Shown: in pieces, positions 16,912-29,348 of the stretch
Layout: each line of letters begins with the position of its first letter
How positions within the stretch are numbered: position 1 is the stretch's first letter
Source: an uncultured Oscillospiraceae bacterium
Lineage (GTDB): Bacteria; Bacillota; Clostridia; Oscillospirales; Oscillospiraceae
DNA length: 64,000 nucleotides
Reading direction: 5' to 3'
Assembly: GCA_934654755.1 (NCBI GenBank)
Contig: CAKUGQ010000012.1
Location: 1-64,000, forward strand
Notes under the pieces: model-generated
Told to the model about the DNA's origin: nothing
The model's database searches: none
Seen by the model: the letters and a program-made list of their open reading frames with translations, nothing else
Program-made: the position numbers and the translations under genes

Positions 16912-18095
16912 ACTTTCCGAAAAAGCACTGCGTTGCCATGCTTCTGGCAGGCGGCCAGGGCAGCCGCCTGATGGTTCTGACCGAAAACACCGCAAAGCCC
17001 GCCGTTCCCTTCGGCGGGAAATACCGCATCATCGACTTTCCGCTGTCAAACTGCGTCAATTCCGGTATCGATACCGTCGGTATCCTGACGCAATATCAAC
17101 CGTTGGAGCTGAACGAGTATATCGGCAACGGTCAGCCGTGGAGACTGAACCGGAGTCACGGCGGTGCGCAGGTTCTGCCGCCGTATGCCCGCAGTAAAAA
17201 ATCGGAGTGGTACAAGGGTACCGCGAACGCCATCTATCAGAATATCCCCTTTATTGAGCGCTATGACCCGGACAATGTGTTGATTCTTTCCGGCGACCAT
17301 ATCTACAAGATGGATTATGCCGAGATGCTGCGTTACCATGTCAGCCATGATGCGGACTGTACCATCGCCGTGCGCACCGTACCGATCGAGGAGGCCGGCC
17401 GCTTCGGTATCATGAATACCAATCCGGACGGCTCCATTTATGAGTTTGAGGAAAAACCGAAAAAGCCCAAGAGCACGAATGCCTCCATGGGTATCTACAT
17501 CTTCAAGTGGAACGTGCTCAAGCAGTTCCTTCTGATGGACGAGGAGGATTCGAATTCGGACAATGACTTTGGCAAGAATGTTATTCCCGCCATTTTGCAG
17601 GCCGGCCATCGCCTTTTTGCTTATGCATTTGAGGGCTACTGGAAGGATGTCGGCACGATCGGCTCACTCTGGGAGGCCAATATGGATCTTCTCGGCAAGA
17701 ACCCCGCGTTTAACCTCTACGACGATATGGGGAAACGTATTTACGCGAGAAACTATGCCATGCCGTCCAGCTTCATTGCCGCCTGCTCGGAAAATGTAAA
17801 CTGCCTGATCGCCGAGGGCTGTGAAATCTACGGTGCGGTGCGCCACAGTGTGATTTCTACCGGCTGCACCGTCTATGAGGGGGCGTTGGTGGAAGACAGT
17901 GTCGTCATGCCGAATGTTGTGATCGAGGCAGGCGCAATTATCCGCCATGCCATCATCGGAGAGGATTGCCGGATTCGACGCGGAGCCGTAATCGGCGGCT
18001 GTTTTGCCGAGGGTGAAGCAAAGCAGATCAGCGTGGTCGGCAAAGGGAAGATTATCGAGGAAAATCGCGCGGTAAAACCGGGCGAAGTTGTTTGA
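16908..18095 (+). CDS. glgC: Glucose-1-phosphate adenylyltransferase, catalytic subunit
   Basis: Makes ADP-glucose, the committed step of glycogen synthesis. 395 residues: the nucleotidyltransferase motif LLAGGQGSRL near the N-terminus, KPAVPFGGKYRIIDFPLSN, the sugar-phosphate region VLILSGDHIYKMDY, and a C-terminal left-handed beta-helix with hexapeptide-like repeats. All key N-terminal residues are kept, unlike GlgD next door. Coupled to glgB by a four-base overlap. Confidence 0.96.
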   Translation: MNFPKKHCVAMLLAGGQGSRLMVLTENTAKPAVPFGGKYRIIDFPLSNCVNSGIDTVGILTQYQPLELNEYIGNGQPWRLNRSHGGAQVLPPYARSKKSEWYKGTANAIYQNIPFIERYDPDNVLILSGDHIYKMDYAEMLRYHVSHDADCTIAVRTVPIEEAGRFGIMNTNPDGSIYEFEEKPKKPKSTNASMGIYIFKWNVLKQFLLMDEEDSNSDNDFGKNVIPAILQAGHRLFAYAFEGYWKDVGTIGSLWEANMDLLGKNPAFNLYDDMGKRIYARNYAMPSSFIAACSENVNCLIAEGCEIYGAVRHSVISTGCTVYEGALVEDSVVMPNVVIEAGAIIRHAIIGEDCRIRRGAVIGGCFAEGEAKQISVVGKGKIIEENRAVKPGEVV

Positions 18096-18113
18096 ACGGG
18101 GAGGGTGACTGCC

Positions 18114-19229
18114 ATGAAAACGATGGGCATTATTTTTGCCAATATCTACGACAGCTCCCTCGGCGAGCTGACCAATAAGCGCACAATGGCGTCGTTGCCT
18201 TATGCTGGCCGCTACCGCCAGATTGACTTTTCGCTGTCGAATATGTCGAATTCCGGTATTCGCCACATCGGCATCATTACAAAGTATAATTACCAGTCGC
18301 TGATGAACCACATAGGCTCCGGTTCGGAGTGGGACCTCGACATCGGTGATACCGGAATGGAATATCTTACGCCCTTTGCCATGGGGCATAACGGAAGCTA
18401 CCGCGGTAAGCTGGAGGCAATCAACTCCGCCATCAGCTTTCTTGCACTGACGGATGAGGACTATGTTGTTCTGGCGGACAGCGGGGTGCTGTGTGCCATC
18501 GATTTCCGCGAGGTGCTGAAGAGCCATGTCGAATCCGGAGCGGATGTGACCGTTGTGGTCAAAGAGGGCATCTGCAACGGCGTCAAGCAGCTGGATATGG
18601 CGCTGCGTGCGGACGAGTCGGGCTTCGTGACCGATATCGCCGTCGATTATTGCGCAGGACCGGAATACCTGGCGTCGATGGGTATTTTTGTTATCAGCCG
18701 CGAACGGCTGATGCGCGAGACGGTTGAGGCCGTCGCGCATAACCGCTATCACTTTGAGCGAGACCTTGTTATGCACGGCTTTGCCGAAAAGGGCATGAAT
18801 GTCAACGCCTACCGCTTTGGCGGCGTGGCACTGTTTAACGAGAGCACGCGCGAATTCTATCACAACAGCCTTGCGCTGATCGACCCGGAGGTGCGTCGCG
18901 GATTGTTTGGCACCGGCCTGACCATCTATACCAAGGTTCGCGACGAGGTGCCGACCTACTACGGCGAGAATTCCAGCATCGACGACTGTATCGTTGCCGA
19001 TGGCTGTATGCTTGAGGGGATCGCGGAGCATTCCGTTCTGTTCCGCGGCGTGCAGCTTCACGAGGGCGCAAAGGTGAAAAACAGCGTCATTATGCAGGGC
19101 ACGCGTATCGGGAAAAATGCCGAGCTGGAGTGCGTGATTCTGGATAAGGATGTTGTGGTTCGCCCCGGTGCGCGACTGTGCGGCACGATGGAGCACCCGC
19201 TGATTTTGAAGCGAGGCGAGACGGTATGA
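18114..19229 (+). CDS. glgD: Glucose-1-phosphate adenylyltransferase, GlgD-type subunit
   Basis: 371 residues, similar in fold to GlgC, but the N-terminus reads MGIIFANIYDSSLGELT and lacks the glycine-rich GGxGxRL loop needed for catalysis. In Firmicutes GlgD pairs with GlgC and alters the activity of the heteromer; that role is known for the family, not shown here. The ATG at 18114 is preferred over a GTG at 18105, which lies in the ribosome site GGGGAGGGTGA. Its stop overlaps the glgA start. Confidence 0.93.
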   Translation: MKTMGIIFANIYDSSLGELTNKRTMASLPYAGRYRQIDFSLSNMSNSGIRHIGIITKYNYQSLMNHIGSGSEWDLDIGDTGMEYLTPFAMGHNGSYRGKLEAINSAISFLALTDEDYVVLADSGVLCAIDFREVLKSHVESGADVTVVVKEGICNGVKQLDMALRADESGFVTDIAVDYCAGPEYLASMGIFVISRERLMRETVEAVAHNRYHFERDLVMHGFAEKGMNVNAYRFGGVALFNESTREFYHNSLALIDPEVRRGLFGTGLTIYTKVRDEVPTYYGENSSIDDCIVADGCMLEGIAEHSVLFRGVQLHEGAKVKNSVIMQGTRIGKNAELECVILDKDVVVRPGARLCGTMEHPLILKRGETV

Positions 19230-20656
19230 ACATTGCCATGCTTGCCTCCGAGGCTGCGCCCTATGTCAAGACCGGCGGCCTCGGCGATGTGATTCAGGCG
19301 CTGCCGGCAGAGCTGGCCCGGCAGCAGGGCAATCGCGTATGCCTGTTTTTGCCGTATTACAAGCGCATCAAGACCGATCCGCGCGTCGAAACGGAGTTTC
19401 TGGGTTCGTTTCACATCCGTCTTGCATGGCGCGAGAGCTATGTTGGCATTTTCCGCCGAAAGGTTTGCACGGACGGTGTGGAGCTCTACTTTATCGACAA
19501 TGACTACTACTTCGGCGCCCGCGGTGCGGTCTACGGGGAGTTTGATGACGGCGAACGCTTTGCCTATTACAGTAAGGCGGCGCTTGCGGCCATGTATTTC
19601 CTTGACTTCAAGCCGGATATTCTACACTGTCACGATTGGCAGGCGGCGGCTGCCGTTGCCGACTACCGCGCGTTCTACGCCGACTGGTCTCCACAGACAA
19701 AGACCGTGTTCACCATCCACAACATAGAGTATCAGGGCTGGGCGGACGCTGCGTTCTTTGACCATACGCTCGGACTGCCGGAGCGCTTCCGACAGACGAT
19801 GAGCTTTGACGGTGCCGTAAACCTTATGAAGTCTGCCATCGCCCTGGCCGATGTTGTGACGACCGTTTCGCGCAGCTACGCGGAGGAGCTTCGCTATCCT
19901 TATTTTGCGCATAGATTGGAGTACGTCCTTCGCGATACCTGGCTGTGCGGCATTACCAACGGTATCGACACCAATGTGTTCAATCCCGCAACAGACCCCG
20001 CGCTTGTATGCAACTACAGCGCGGAGAATCCGCACGGCAAAGCCGAAAACAAGACTGCGCTGCGTGAGGAGCTTGGTTTACGGCAGGATACGGATGCGCC
20101 GATTCTGGCGATGGTCTCGCGTCTGGCCGGGCACAAGGGCATCGATCTTCTGTGCTACAATGCCAACCGACTGGCAGAGCGCGACGTGCAGCTTGTCATT
20201 GTCGGTACCGGTGAACGACAGTATGAATATGCACTTGGCGCATTGGCCGCGCAGCATCCCGGAAAGGTTGCGGTGTGTCTGCGCTTCGATGCGCAGCTTG
20301 CCTCACGGGTTTATGCGGGGGCAGACATCTATCTGATGCCCTCGCGTTCGGAGCCCTGCGGTCTTTCGCAGCTGATTGCCATGCACTACGGCACGATTCC
20401 CGTCGTCTCGGCGACGGGAGGTCTGAAGGATACCGTAGAGCCTTATGATCCCACGACGGGGAGAGGCTCCGGCTTTACCTTCCAGAGCTACAATGCCGAT
20501 GATTTTCTTGGTGCCATTGACCGCGCCACGGGCCTGTATTACGGCGACCGCGCGGCGTGGCGGCGATTGATCGGCCATGATATGCTGCTTGACGTAAGCT
20601 GGCGTAAGCCCGCGGCGGAATATATGCGGCTGTATGTGCAGCTTTTACAGCGTTGA
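19226..20656 (+). CDS. glgA: Glycogen synthase (ADP-glucose dependent)
   Basis: GT5 glycosyltransferase that extends alpha-1,4 chains from ADP-glucose. 476 residues with KTGGLGDV at the N-terminus for ADP-glucose binding, the acceptor-side HDWQAA motif, and the C-terminal PSRSEPCGLSQL with the catalytic Glu. The ATG at 19226 overlaps the glgD stop by four bases, fixing the start. Confidence 0.96.
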   Translation: MNIAMLASEAAPYVKTGGLGDVIQALPAELARQQGNRVCLFLPYYKRIKTDPRVETEFLGSFHIRLAWRESYVGIFRRKVCTDGVELYFIDNDYYFGARGAVYGEFDDGERFAYYSKAALAAMYFLDFKPDILHCHDWQAAAAVADYRAFYADWSPQTKTVFTIHNIEYQGWADAAFFDHTLGLPERFRQTMSFDGAVNLMKSAIALADVVTTVSRSYAEELRYPYFAHRLEYVLRDTWLCGITNGIDTNVFNPATDPALVCNYSAENPHGKAENKTALREELGLRQDTDAPILAMVSRLAGHKGIDLLCYNANRLAERDVQLVIVGTGERQYEYALGALAAQHPGKVAVCLRFDAQLASRVYAGADIYLMPSRSEPCGLSQLIAMHYGTIPVVSATGGLKDTVEPYDPTTGRGSGFTFQSYNADDFLGAIDRATGLYYGDRAAWRRLIGHDMLLDVSWRKPAAEYMRLYVQLLQR

Positions 20657-20674
20657 TTCTTGAGAGGAGTTCCC

Positions 20675-23094
<2,420 letters not shown>

Positions 23095-23098
<4 letters not shown>

Positions 23099-24936
23099 GA
23101 ATTCTGTTTGACAGCCTTGATGTGGCGTATAAGTCGCCCTTCGGTACCCTGCAGCCGGGGCAGAGCTGCGAAATGCACATCCGCGTGCCGCTGAGCTGCG
23201 GCGCGACGGGAGTCTGCCTGATGCTGGAAGACTGTGAGCAGTCACTCTGCGGGGAATTTGCCTTTTCTCATGAACGGGACGCCGACGGCTACGCCGTTTG
23301 GTGCGGCTTTCTGACGCTGCAAACGCCGGCGCTGTACTATTACTGGTTCCGGATTGACAAACCGGACGGCTCGTTCCGCCTGTTCCGGCAGGGGCGCGAC
23401 ACAAATATGGAGGCGGGAGAGCGCTGGCAGGTGAGTGTGATCCCGGCGGATTTTACCACACCGGAATTTGCGGCGGGCGCGGTGATGTATCAGATTTTTC
23501 CGGACCGTTTTGCAAGGGCCGGCGAGTGTGACCTGATGAACAAGCTTATGCCTTTCCGCCTACATACCCGGTGGGGTGAGGAACCGGATTTCACGGCCGA
23601 TGCAGAGGGAAACTGGTGCAGCGATTTCTTTGGCGGTAATCTGAACGGTATCCGCGAAAAGCTGCCGTATTTGCAGGAGCTGGGTGTAAGGATCCTGTAT
23701 CTCAACCCGATTTTCATGGCGTATTCCAACCACCGGTACGACACGGCGGATTATAAGCGCATAGACCCGATGCTTGGGACGGAGGCGGATTTTTCCGCCT
23801 TGTGCCGTGCGGCGCACGAGCGGGGGATGCGCGTCATTCTCGACGGTGTGTTTTCCCACACGGGCAGCAACAGCGTCTATTTTGACGCGAAGCATATCTT
23901 TGGGCATGGTGCACTTTCTGATCCGGCTTCACCTTACCGCGATTGGTATCGCTTCCGCCATTACCCGGACGATTATGAGTGCTGGTGGAATATGCCCACC
24001 CTTCCGAATGTTGAGGAGCTGGCATCCGGATATCTGGACTATATCATTGACGGTGAAGATTCTGTCGTGGCGCACTGGCTGCGCCTCGGAGCGGACGGTT
24101 TCAGGCTCGATGTTGTTGACGAGGTGCCGGATGAATTCGTACTTCGCCTCAAGCATCGTCTGCGTGAGTTAAAACCGGAGGCATTTTTGATCGGTGAGGT
24201 CTGGGAGGATGCTTCCAATAAGCGCACCTACGGTGTCAGCCGCCGTTATTTTGTTGACGGCGAGTTGGATTCAACGATGAATTATCCCTGGCGCGAGGCG
24301 ATTTTGCGTTTTATCGGCGGGCAGGAGGATGCGTCGGATTTTTGCGAGCGCGTACTGCGCATTGCGGAGAATTATCCGCCGCAGGTGCTGCGTTGCGTGA
24401 TGAATCTGCTCGGAACGCACGATACACCGCGCATCCTGACACAGCTCGGCGACCCTTCGGGAGGAAGTAAAGAGTCGCTGTCCGTACGCCGTCTGACACG
24501 CAGACAGCGCGAGCAGGCTGTACTGAAGCTCCGCATGGCGTCGTTTTTGCAGTTTGTGCTGCCCGGAAGCCCCTGTATCTATTACGGCGATGAGGCGGGA
24601 ATGGAGGGCTATGACGATCCCTTCTGTCGTCGTTGCTTCCCGTGGGGGACGGAGGACAGCGCATTGACTGCGTATTACCGCGCGCTTGCACAGCTTAAGA
24701 ACGCTTCGCCCGCGCTTCGTTTGGGAGACGTTTCCGCAGTAACTCCTGCTAAGGGGAAACTGCATCTGCGCCGTGTCTGTGAAAGCCAACAGGCGGAGAT
24801 TTATGTCAACCGAAGCGGTACCCCGTGGATGCTCTCACTGTCTGCCATGCCAAACCTCGGTGTGGGCGTGAGCACCTACGGCGGCGGTGTCGCGCTGGAG
24901 CCGAACGGCTATGCTGTTTTTTTGATCGACCGATAA
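23095..24936 (+). CDS. Glycoside hydrolase family 13 (neopullulanase/maltodextrin glucosidase-like)
   Basis: 613 residues. An N-terminal beta domain (about 1-120) resembles the CBM34-type domain of neopullulanases and MalZ. The barrel carries MYQIFPDRFA, LDGVFSHTGSNS, nucleophile Asp in GFRLDVVDEVP, acid/base Glu in LIGEVWEDA and LLGTHDTPRI. No signal peptide, so cytoplasmic. It could trim or debranch maltodextrins from glycogen; pullulan-type versus alpha-1,4 specificity cannot be decided by eye. The start overlaps the glgP stop, so it belongs to the glycogen operon. Confidence 0.85.
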
Positions 24937-24941
24937 AAACA

Positions 24942-24975
24942 CACCGTCCCGCACGAAAATCCGTGTGGGACGGTG
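24942..24975 (-). terminator. Terminator between the GH13 gene and rlmA
   Basis: A 14-bp stem (24942-24955 with 24962-24975, one G-T pair). On the minus strand it is followed by a TTTTT run (24936-24940), so it clearly ends rlmA; the plus strand has no T-run. Confidence 0.8.
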
Positions 24976-24978
24976 CGC

Positions 24979-25773
24979 TTATACTGTTCGGAAAATGTGC
25001 AGCAGGACTTCGGCGTGATCGTCCAGCGCATTCAGCGCCCGCGCAGCCTCCGCACCGGCTTTGGAAATTCGCCAGACATGCGGCGTCATTGTCAGCAGGT
25101 CGGTTATTGCCTGCGTGCTGTGCAGCGAAAAATCAAATGCGACGCACCGTGTATCCAGGCGCACAAAATGCGGCAGCTCCGGCGGCGTGTCCTTTTCCTT
25201 TTCCCGCAGCTCCGGATAGATCACACGGCGCAGGGCACGCAGGTGCGACTGTCCCGTGATTGCCTGAATAAAGACCCCGCCGGGCTTCAACACGCGTGCG
25301 AATTCCTCTTCGGCATTCAGCGCAAACAGACAGATTAAAGCATCGAAGGAAGCGTCGGAGAAGGGAAGATGTGCCGCGCTGGCCGTCAAATAGCGGGAGC
25401 CTTTGTCCCGTGCTGCCGCATATCGGGTTGCATCCTTGGAGATATCGATCCCCCAACGCTCGTCGATTCCGGTCAGTCTCGAAAGGTAATAGCCCTCGCC
25501 GCATCCTGCGTCAAGCAGCGTCCGGGCAGTCGGCGCATAGTCGGCAAGACAGGCGCAAAGCGCGTCGGAAATGGGACGATACAATCCCAGGTCCAGAAAG
25601 CGTCGCCGCGCGGCGACCATTTCCGCCGTGTCTCCGGGGTGCAGGGAGTGCTTTTTGTCGACGGTCAGGAGGTTGATATAACCCTGCCTTGCGACATCAA
25701 AGCAGTGACCGGCGGCACAACGCCAGTGCTCGTCCAGTGGCAGGCCGCAAACGGGGCATAGCGGATGCAGCAT
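24979..25773 (-). CDS. rlmA: 23S rRNA (guanine-N1-)-methyltransferase, RlmA family
   Basis: 264 residues. The N-terminus is a zinc finger (CPVCGLPL, then RCAAGHCFD) typical of RlmA/TlrB proteins that methylate G745 or G748 of 23S rRNA, followed by a class I methyltransferase domain with the SAM motif LLDAGCGEGYYL and a PGG loop (VLKPGGVFIQ). Gram-positive members often target G748 and may confer mild tylosin resistance; which base is used here is not decided. Single gene on the minus strand, convergent with the glycogen operon. Confidence 0.88.
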   Translation of the reverse strand: MLHPLCPVCGLPLDEHWRCAAGHCFDVARQGYINLLTVDKKHSLHPGDTAEMVAARRRFLDLGLYRPISDALCACLADYAPTARTLLDAGCGEGYYLSRLTGIDERWGIDISKDATRYAAARDKGSRYLTASAAHLPFSDASFDALICLFALNAEEEFARVLKPGGVFIQAITGQSHLRALRRVIYPELREKEKDTPPELPHFVRLDTRCVAFDFSLHSTQAITDLLTMTPHVWRISKAGAEAARALNALDDHAEVLLHIFRTV

Positions 25774-26052
25774 GGGAAATCCTCCTTGAAATAGTGTTCA
25801 AACGCTATCATTCTACTCATTTTTGCGCTCGCTGTCAATTGCCGGATTTGTTTTGTCCGTTTCCGGCCTACCGTTCTGTATGCGATAAAATGATCTCCTG
25901 TGCTGCGTTTTGATGCAGAAAAACCGGTCGGAGGTTACAATTTGTACGAAAATTCATAAAATCATGCTTGTATTTCCGAAGAATATTTGATAGAATAACC
26001 CGGCTCGAGAAAAATGTGCGCCGAGGGCGCAGAGACATAGGAGGAAACCACT
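25774..26052. other. Divergent intergenic region rlmA/tig
   Basis: Holds the tig promoter, an 6-bp hairpin TGCGCC-GAG-GGCGCA (26017-26031) in the tig leader, and presumably the rlmA promoter. No small gene was found. Confidence 0.5.
25968..25996 (+). promoter_or_regulatory. Probable promoter of tig
   Basis: TTGTAT (25968-25973) and TAGAAT (25991-25996) with a 17-base spacer. Confidence 0.55.
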
Positions 26053-27357
26053 ATGAATGTGAAATCGATCGAAAAGGAAGCGTCCCAGGCGAAAGTGACC
26101 GTTGAGGTCTCAAAGGCAGAGCTGGAGCCCGCGCTCAATAAGGCGTATCTGAAGTACCGCAAGGACATTATGATCCCTGGATTCCGTAAGGGGAAGGCCC
26201 CGCGTATGGTGATCGAAGCGGCTTACGGCAAGCATGTTTTCTTTGAAGACGCCGTTGAGACGCTGTTCCCGGAGATCTACAAGAACTGCGTCCTGACGCA
26301 GGATATTAAGCCCGTTGGCCGCCCCGCCGTTACGAAGATGGAAATCGGCGAAGACGATTCCGTTACTCTGGAGATCACGACGGATCTGTACCCCGTTGTC
26401 ACCTTGGGCCAGTACAAGGGTCTTGAGGTTGAGAAGATCGCCGCTTCCGTTACAACCAAGGAGGTTGACGACGAGCTTGACCGCATGGCGCAGAATGTTG
26501 CCCGTATCACCACGGTTGACCGTCCCGCCAAGCTCGGCGATACCGCAGTGATTGACTTTGAAGGCTTCAAGGACGGCGTGCCCTTTGAGGGCGGCAAGGC
26601 TGAGGGCCACGAGCTTCGCCTTGGCTCCGGTTCGTTCATTCCCGGTTTTGAAGAGCAGGTCGTCGATATGACCGCCGGCGAGGAAAAGGACGTCAACGTC
26701 ACCTTCCCCGAGAACTACCATGCGAAGGAGCTGGCGGGTAAGCCCGTCGTGTTCAAGGTCAAGCTGCACGAAGTGAAGCAGACCGTCGTGCCCGAAATGA
26801 ATGATGATTTTGCCAAGGACGTCTCCGAATTCGATACGCTCGACGAGCTGCGTGCCGATATTGAAAAACGTGTTCTGGAGCAGAAGCAGACCGGTATCGA
26901 CCGTGCGTTTGAAAATGCTGCGATCGAAAAGGCCGCAGAGAATATGACCGCCGAAATCCCCGACAGCATGGTCGAGGAGGAGCTTGAGCGTCAGATGGAG
27001 CGCATGGACTATGAGCTGCGTGCGCAAGGGGCGTCTCTGGAAGCGTATGCCCAGATGATGGGCGGCGATATGAATGTCATTAAGAACAGCCTGCGCCCCG
27101 GTGCACTCAAGGCTGTCCGCACCAATGTTATGCTCGATGCCGTTGTCGATGCCGAGAAGATCGAAGTTACCGACGAAGAGTGTGAGGAAGAATACAAGCA
27201 GGTTGCCGAATCGTATAAGATGGAGATCGAAAAGGTCAAGGAGCTTGTTACCCTTGACAGCATGAAGGGCGACCTTCAGGTTCGCAAGGCTGCAAAGCTC
27301 ATTGCCGACAGCGCCGTCGCCGTTGAGCCGAAGGTCAAAGAGGAAACGCAGGAATAA
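26053..27357 (+). CDS. tig: Trigger factor
   Basis: Ribosome-bound chaperone and peptidyl-prolyl isomerase for new chains. 434 residues: the N-terminal ribosome-binding domain (with PGFRKGKAP at about 38-46), the FKBP domain from about 150 (GDTAVIDFEGFKDG; GSGSFIPGFEEQ) and the long helical C-terminal domain. ATG follows AGGAGG. Placed upstream of clpP and clpX, the standard order. Confidence 0.97.
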   Translation: MNVKSIEKEASQAKVTVEVSKAELEPALNKAYLKYRKDIMIPGFRKGKAPRMVIEAAYGKHVFFEDAVETLFPEIYKNCVLTQDIKPVGRPAVTKMEIGEDDSVTLEITTDLYPVVTLGQYKGLEVEKIAASVTTKEVDDELDRMAQNVARITTVDRPAKLGDTAVIDFEGFKDGVPFEGGKAEGHELRLGSGSFIPGFEEQVVDMTAGEEKDVNVTFPENYHAKELAGKPVVFKVKLHEVKQTVVPEMNDDFAKDVSEFDTLDELRADIEKRVLEQKQTGIDRAFENAAIEKAAENMTAEIPDSMVEEELERQMERMDYELRAQGASLEAYAQMMGGDMNVIKNSLRPGALKAVRTNVMLDAVVDAEKIEVTDEECEEEYKQVAESYKMEIEKVKELVTLDSMKGDLQVRKAAKLIADSAVAVEPKVKEETQE

Positions 27358-27401
27358 ATTCCCATTTCCATGGTTAGAATGTTTCGGAAAGGAGCAGTGC
27401 C

Positions 27402-27983
27402 ATGAGTTTAGTGCCTTATGTTGTAGAGCAGACCAGCCGCGGTGAAAGATCGTATGATATTTTTTCGCGCCTGCTCAATGATCGTATCATTTTCCTGTCG
27501 GAGGAAGTCAATGATGTCACTGCGAGTCTTGTCGTCGCTCAGATGCTCTATCTGGAGGCGCAGGACCCGGAGAAAGACATCCAGTTTTACATTAACAGCC
27601 CCGGCGGTTCCATCACCTCCGGTATGGCGATTTACGACACCATGCAGTATGTAAAATGCGACGTTTCAACCATTTGCATTGGCATGGCCGCCTCGATGGG
27701 AGCGTTTTTGCTCTCGTCCGGCACAAAGGGTAAGCGGTATGCTTTGCCCAATTCCGAGATCATGATCCATCAGCCCTCTGCCGGCACACAGGGTCAGGTT
27801 ACGGATATGGCGATCCATCTGCGTCGCGTCGAACAGGTCAAGCGTCATCTGAACGAGATTCTTGCGGGAAATACCGGCAAGTCCGTCGAGCAGATTACGG
27901 CCGACTGCGAACGTGACAATTTCATGACGGCTGCGCAGGCTCTGGAATACGGCCTGATCGATGCCGTTATGACCCATAGATAA
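27402..27983 (+). CDS. clpP: ATP-dependent Clp protease proteolytic subunit
   Basis: Tetradecameric serine protease core. 193 residues with the triad regions GMAASMGAFLL (Ser), IMIHQPSAGTQGQ (His) and the Asp further on. ATG at 27402 follows AAAGGAG. clpX starts 26 bases after the stop. Confidence 0.98.
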   Translation: MSLVPYVVEQTSRGERSYDIFSRLLNDRIIFLSEEVNDVTASLVVAQMLYLEAQDPEKDIQFYINSPGGSITSGMAIYDTMQYVKCDVSTICIGMAASMGAFLLSSGTKGKRYALPNSEIMIHQPSAGTQGQVTDMAIHLRRVEQVKRHLNEILAGNTGKSVEQITADCERDNFMTAAQALEYGLIDAVMTHR

Positions 27984-28009
27984 GCGATTACCCACGGGGG
28001 GTGAACTAT

Positions 28010-29263
28010 TTGGCGGATAAAGTCATCCGTTGTTCCTTCTGCGGCAAGACACAGGCACAGGTTGCCCGTATTTTGTCCGGCGTGAACGGCTATATCTGCA
28101 ATGAATGTGTCGACCTGTGCAGCCATCTTCTGCACGACGATCTTTATGAGTCGGACGGCGGACATTCGTTGCAGGCGCCGGATCATTTGCCAACGCCGAA
28201 GGAGATTAAGGCCTATATGGACGGCTACATTATCGGGCAGGATCAGGCTAAGGTCGCACTGTCTGTTGCCGTTTACAACCACTATAAACGTATTTTTCGT
28301 GCTGAAGAGTCCGACGTGGAGCTGCAGAAGAGCAATATTCTGCTCATCGGTCCAACCGGCTGCGGTAAGACCCTCTTTGCTCAGACGCTTGCAAAGATTC
28401 TCGACGTTCCCTTTGCAATTGCGGATGCGACTACTCTGACCGAAGCGGGCTATGTCGGCGAGGATGTGGAGAACATTCTCCTGCGTTTGCTTCAGGCGGC
28501 GGATTATGATGTGGAGCTGGCGGAGCGTGGCATCATCTATATCGATGAGATGGATAAAATCGCCCGCAAAAGCGAGAATACCTCCATCACGCGTGATGTT
28601 TCCGGCGAGGGCGTGCAGCAGGCGCTGCTCAAAATCGTTGAAGGAACGGTTGCCAATGTTCCGCCCACGGGCGGCAGAAAGCACCCGCAGCAGGAGTTTA
28701 TCCAGATCGATACGAGTAAAATTCTGTTTATCTGCGGCGGTGCATTTGACGGTTTGGATAAGATCATTGAAAAGCGTGTTGACCGTTCCGTTCTGGGCTT
28801 CGGGTCCGAGCTGAAGAGCAGCAAGGAGAAGGATGTCGGCGCATTGTTTGCACAGGTTCAGCTGCATGATCTTTTGAAGTTCGGAATTATTCCGGAGCTG
28901 GTTGGCCGTCTGCCGGTCGTCACAAGTCTGGAGAGCCTGCGCAAGGAGGATCTTGTCCGTATTTTGACCGAGCCGAAAAACGCGTTGTGCCGCCAGTATA
29001 CCAAGCTGCTGGAAATGGACGGCGTTGCACTGACGTTTGATCCGGATGCGCTCGAGGCAATCGCTCAGCGGGCGCTCGATCGCCGGATCGGGGCGCGCGG
29101 CCTGCGTTCCGTACTGGAGAGCATCATGACGGATGTCATGTATGAGATTCCCTCCGATCCTACGATCACTGCGGTGCGTATTACGCGCCGGTGCGTTGAG
29201 GAACGCGCGCAGCCTGATTTAACCTACGGTTCTGCCGGACGCAGGCAGGCGAAGGCCGTATAA
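28010..29263 (+). CDS. clpX: ATP-dependent Clp protease ATP-binding subunit ClpX
   Basis: AAA+ unfoldase that feeds ClpP. About 417 residues: N-terminal zinc finger (RCSFCGK... CNECVDLC), Walker A GPTGCGKTLFAQ, Walker B IIYIDEMDKI, and the C-terminal sensor with GARGLR. Start: TTG at 28010 sits eight bases after a G-rich ribosome site (27996-28003); the GTG at 28001 would overlap that site, but is not excluded. Confidence 0.96.
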   Translation: MADKVIRCSFCGKTQAQVARILSGVNGYICNECVDLCSHLLHDDLYESDGGHSLQAPDHLPTPKEIKAYMDGYIIGQDQAKVALSVAVYNHYKRIFRAEESDVELQKSNILLIGPTGCGKTLFAQTLAKILDVPFAIADATTLTEAGYVGEDVENILLRLLQAADYDVELAERGIIYIDEMDKIARKSENTSITRDVSGEGVQQALLKIVEGTVANVPPTGGRKHPQQEFIQIDTSKILFICGGAFDGLDKIIEKRVDRSVLGFGSELKSSKEKDVGALFAQVQLHDLLKFGIIPELVGRLPVVTSLESLRKEDLVRILTEPKNALCRQYTKLLEMDGVALTFDPDALEAIAQRALDRRIGARGLRSVLESIMTDVMYEIPSDPTITAVRITRRCVEERAQPDLTYGSAGRRQAKAV

Positions 29264-29274
29264 AGTCTTTGAGA

Positions 29275-29300
29275 GGGGGGCGTAATTCACCCCCCTTTTT
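29275..29300 (+). terminator. Terminator after clpX
   Basis: Six G residues (29275-29280) pair with six C residues (29290-29295) around a nine-base loop, followed by TTTTT. Confidence 0.85.
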
Positions 29301-29348
29301 CCCTTATCTATCTCTTTGCAGCTGCTTTTGCTGCGGAAAGGAGACAAA

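Noticed and set aside
27358..27401. CtsR operator before clpP
   Set aside because: No GGTCAAANNNAGTCAAA-like heptad repeat found in the gap.
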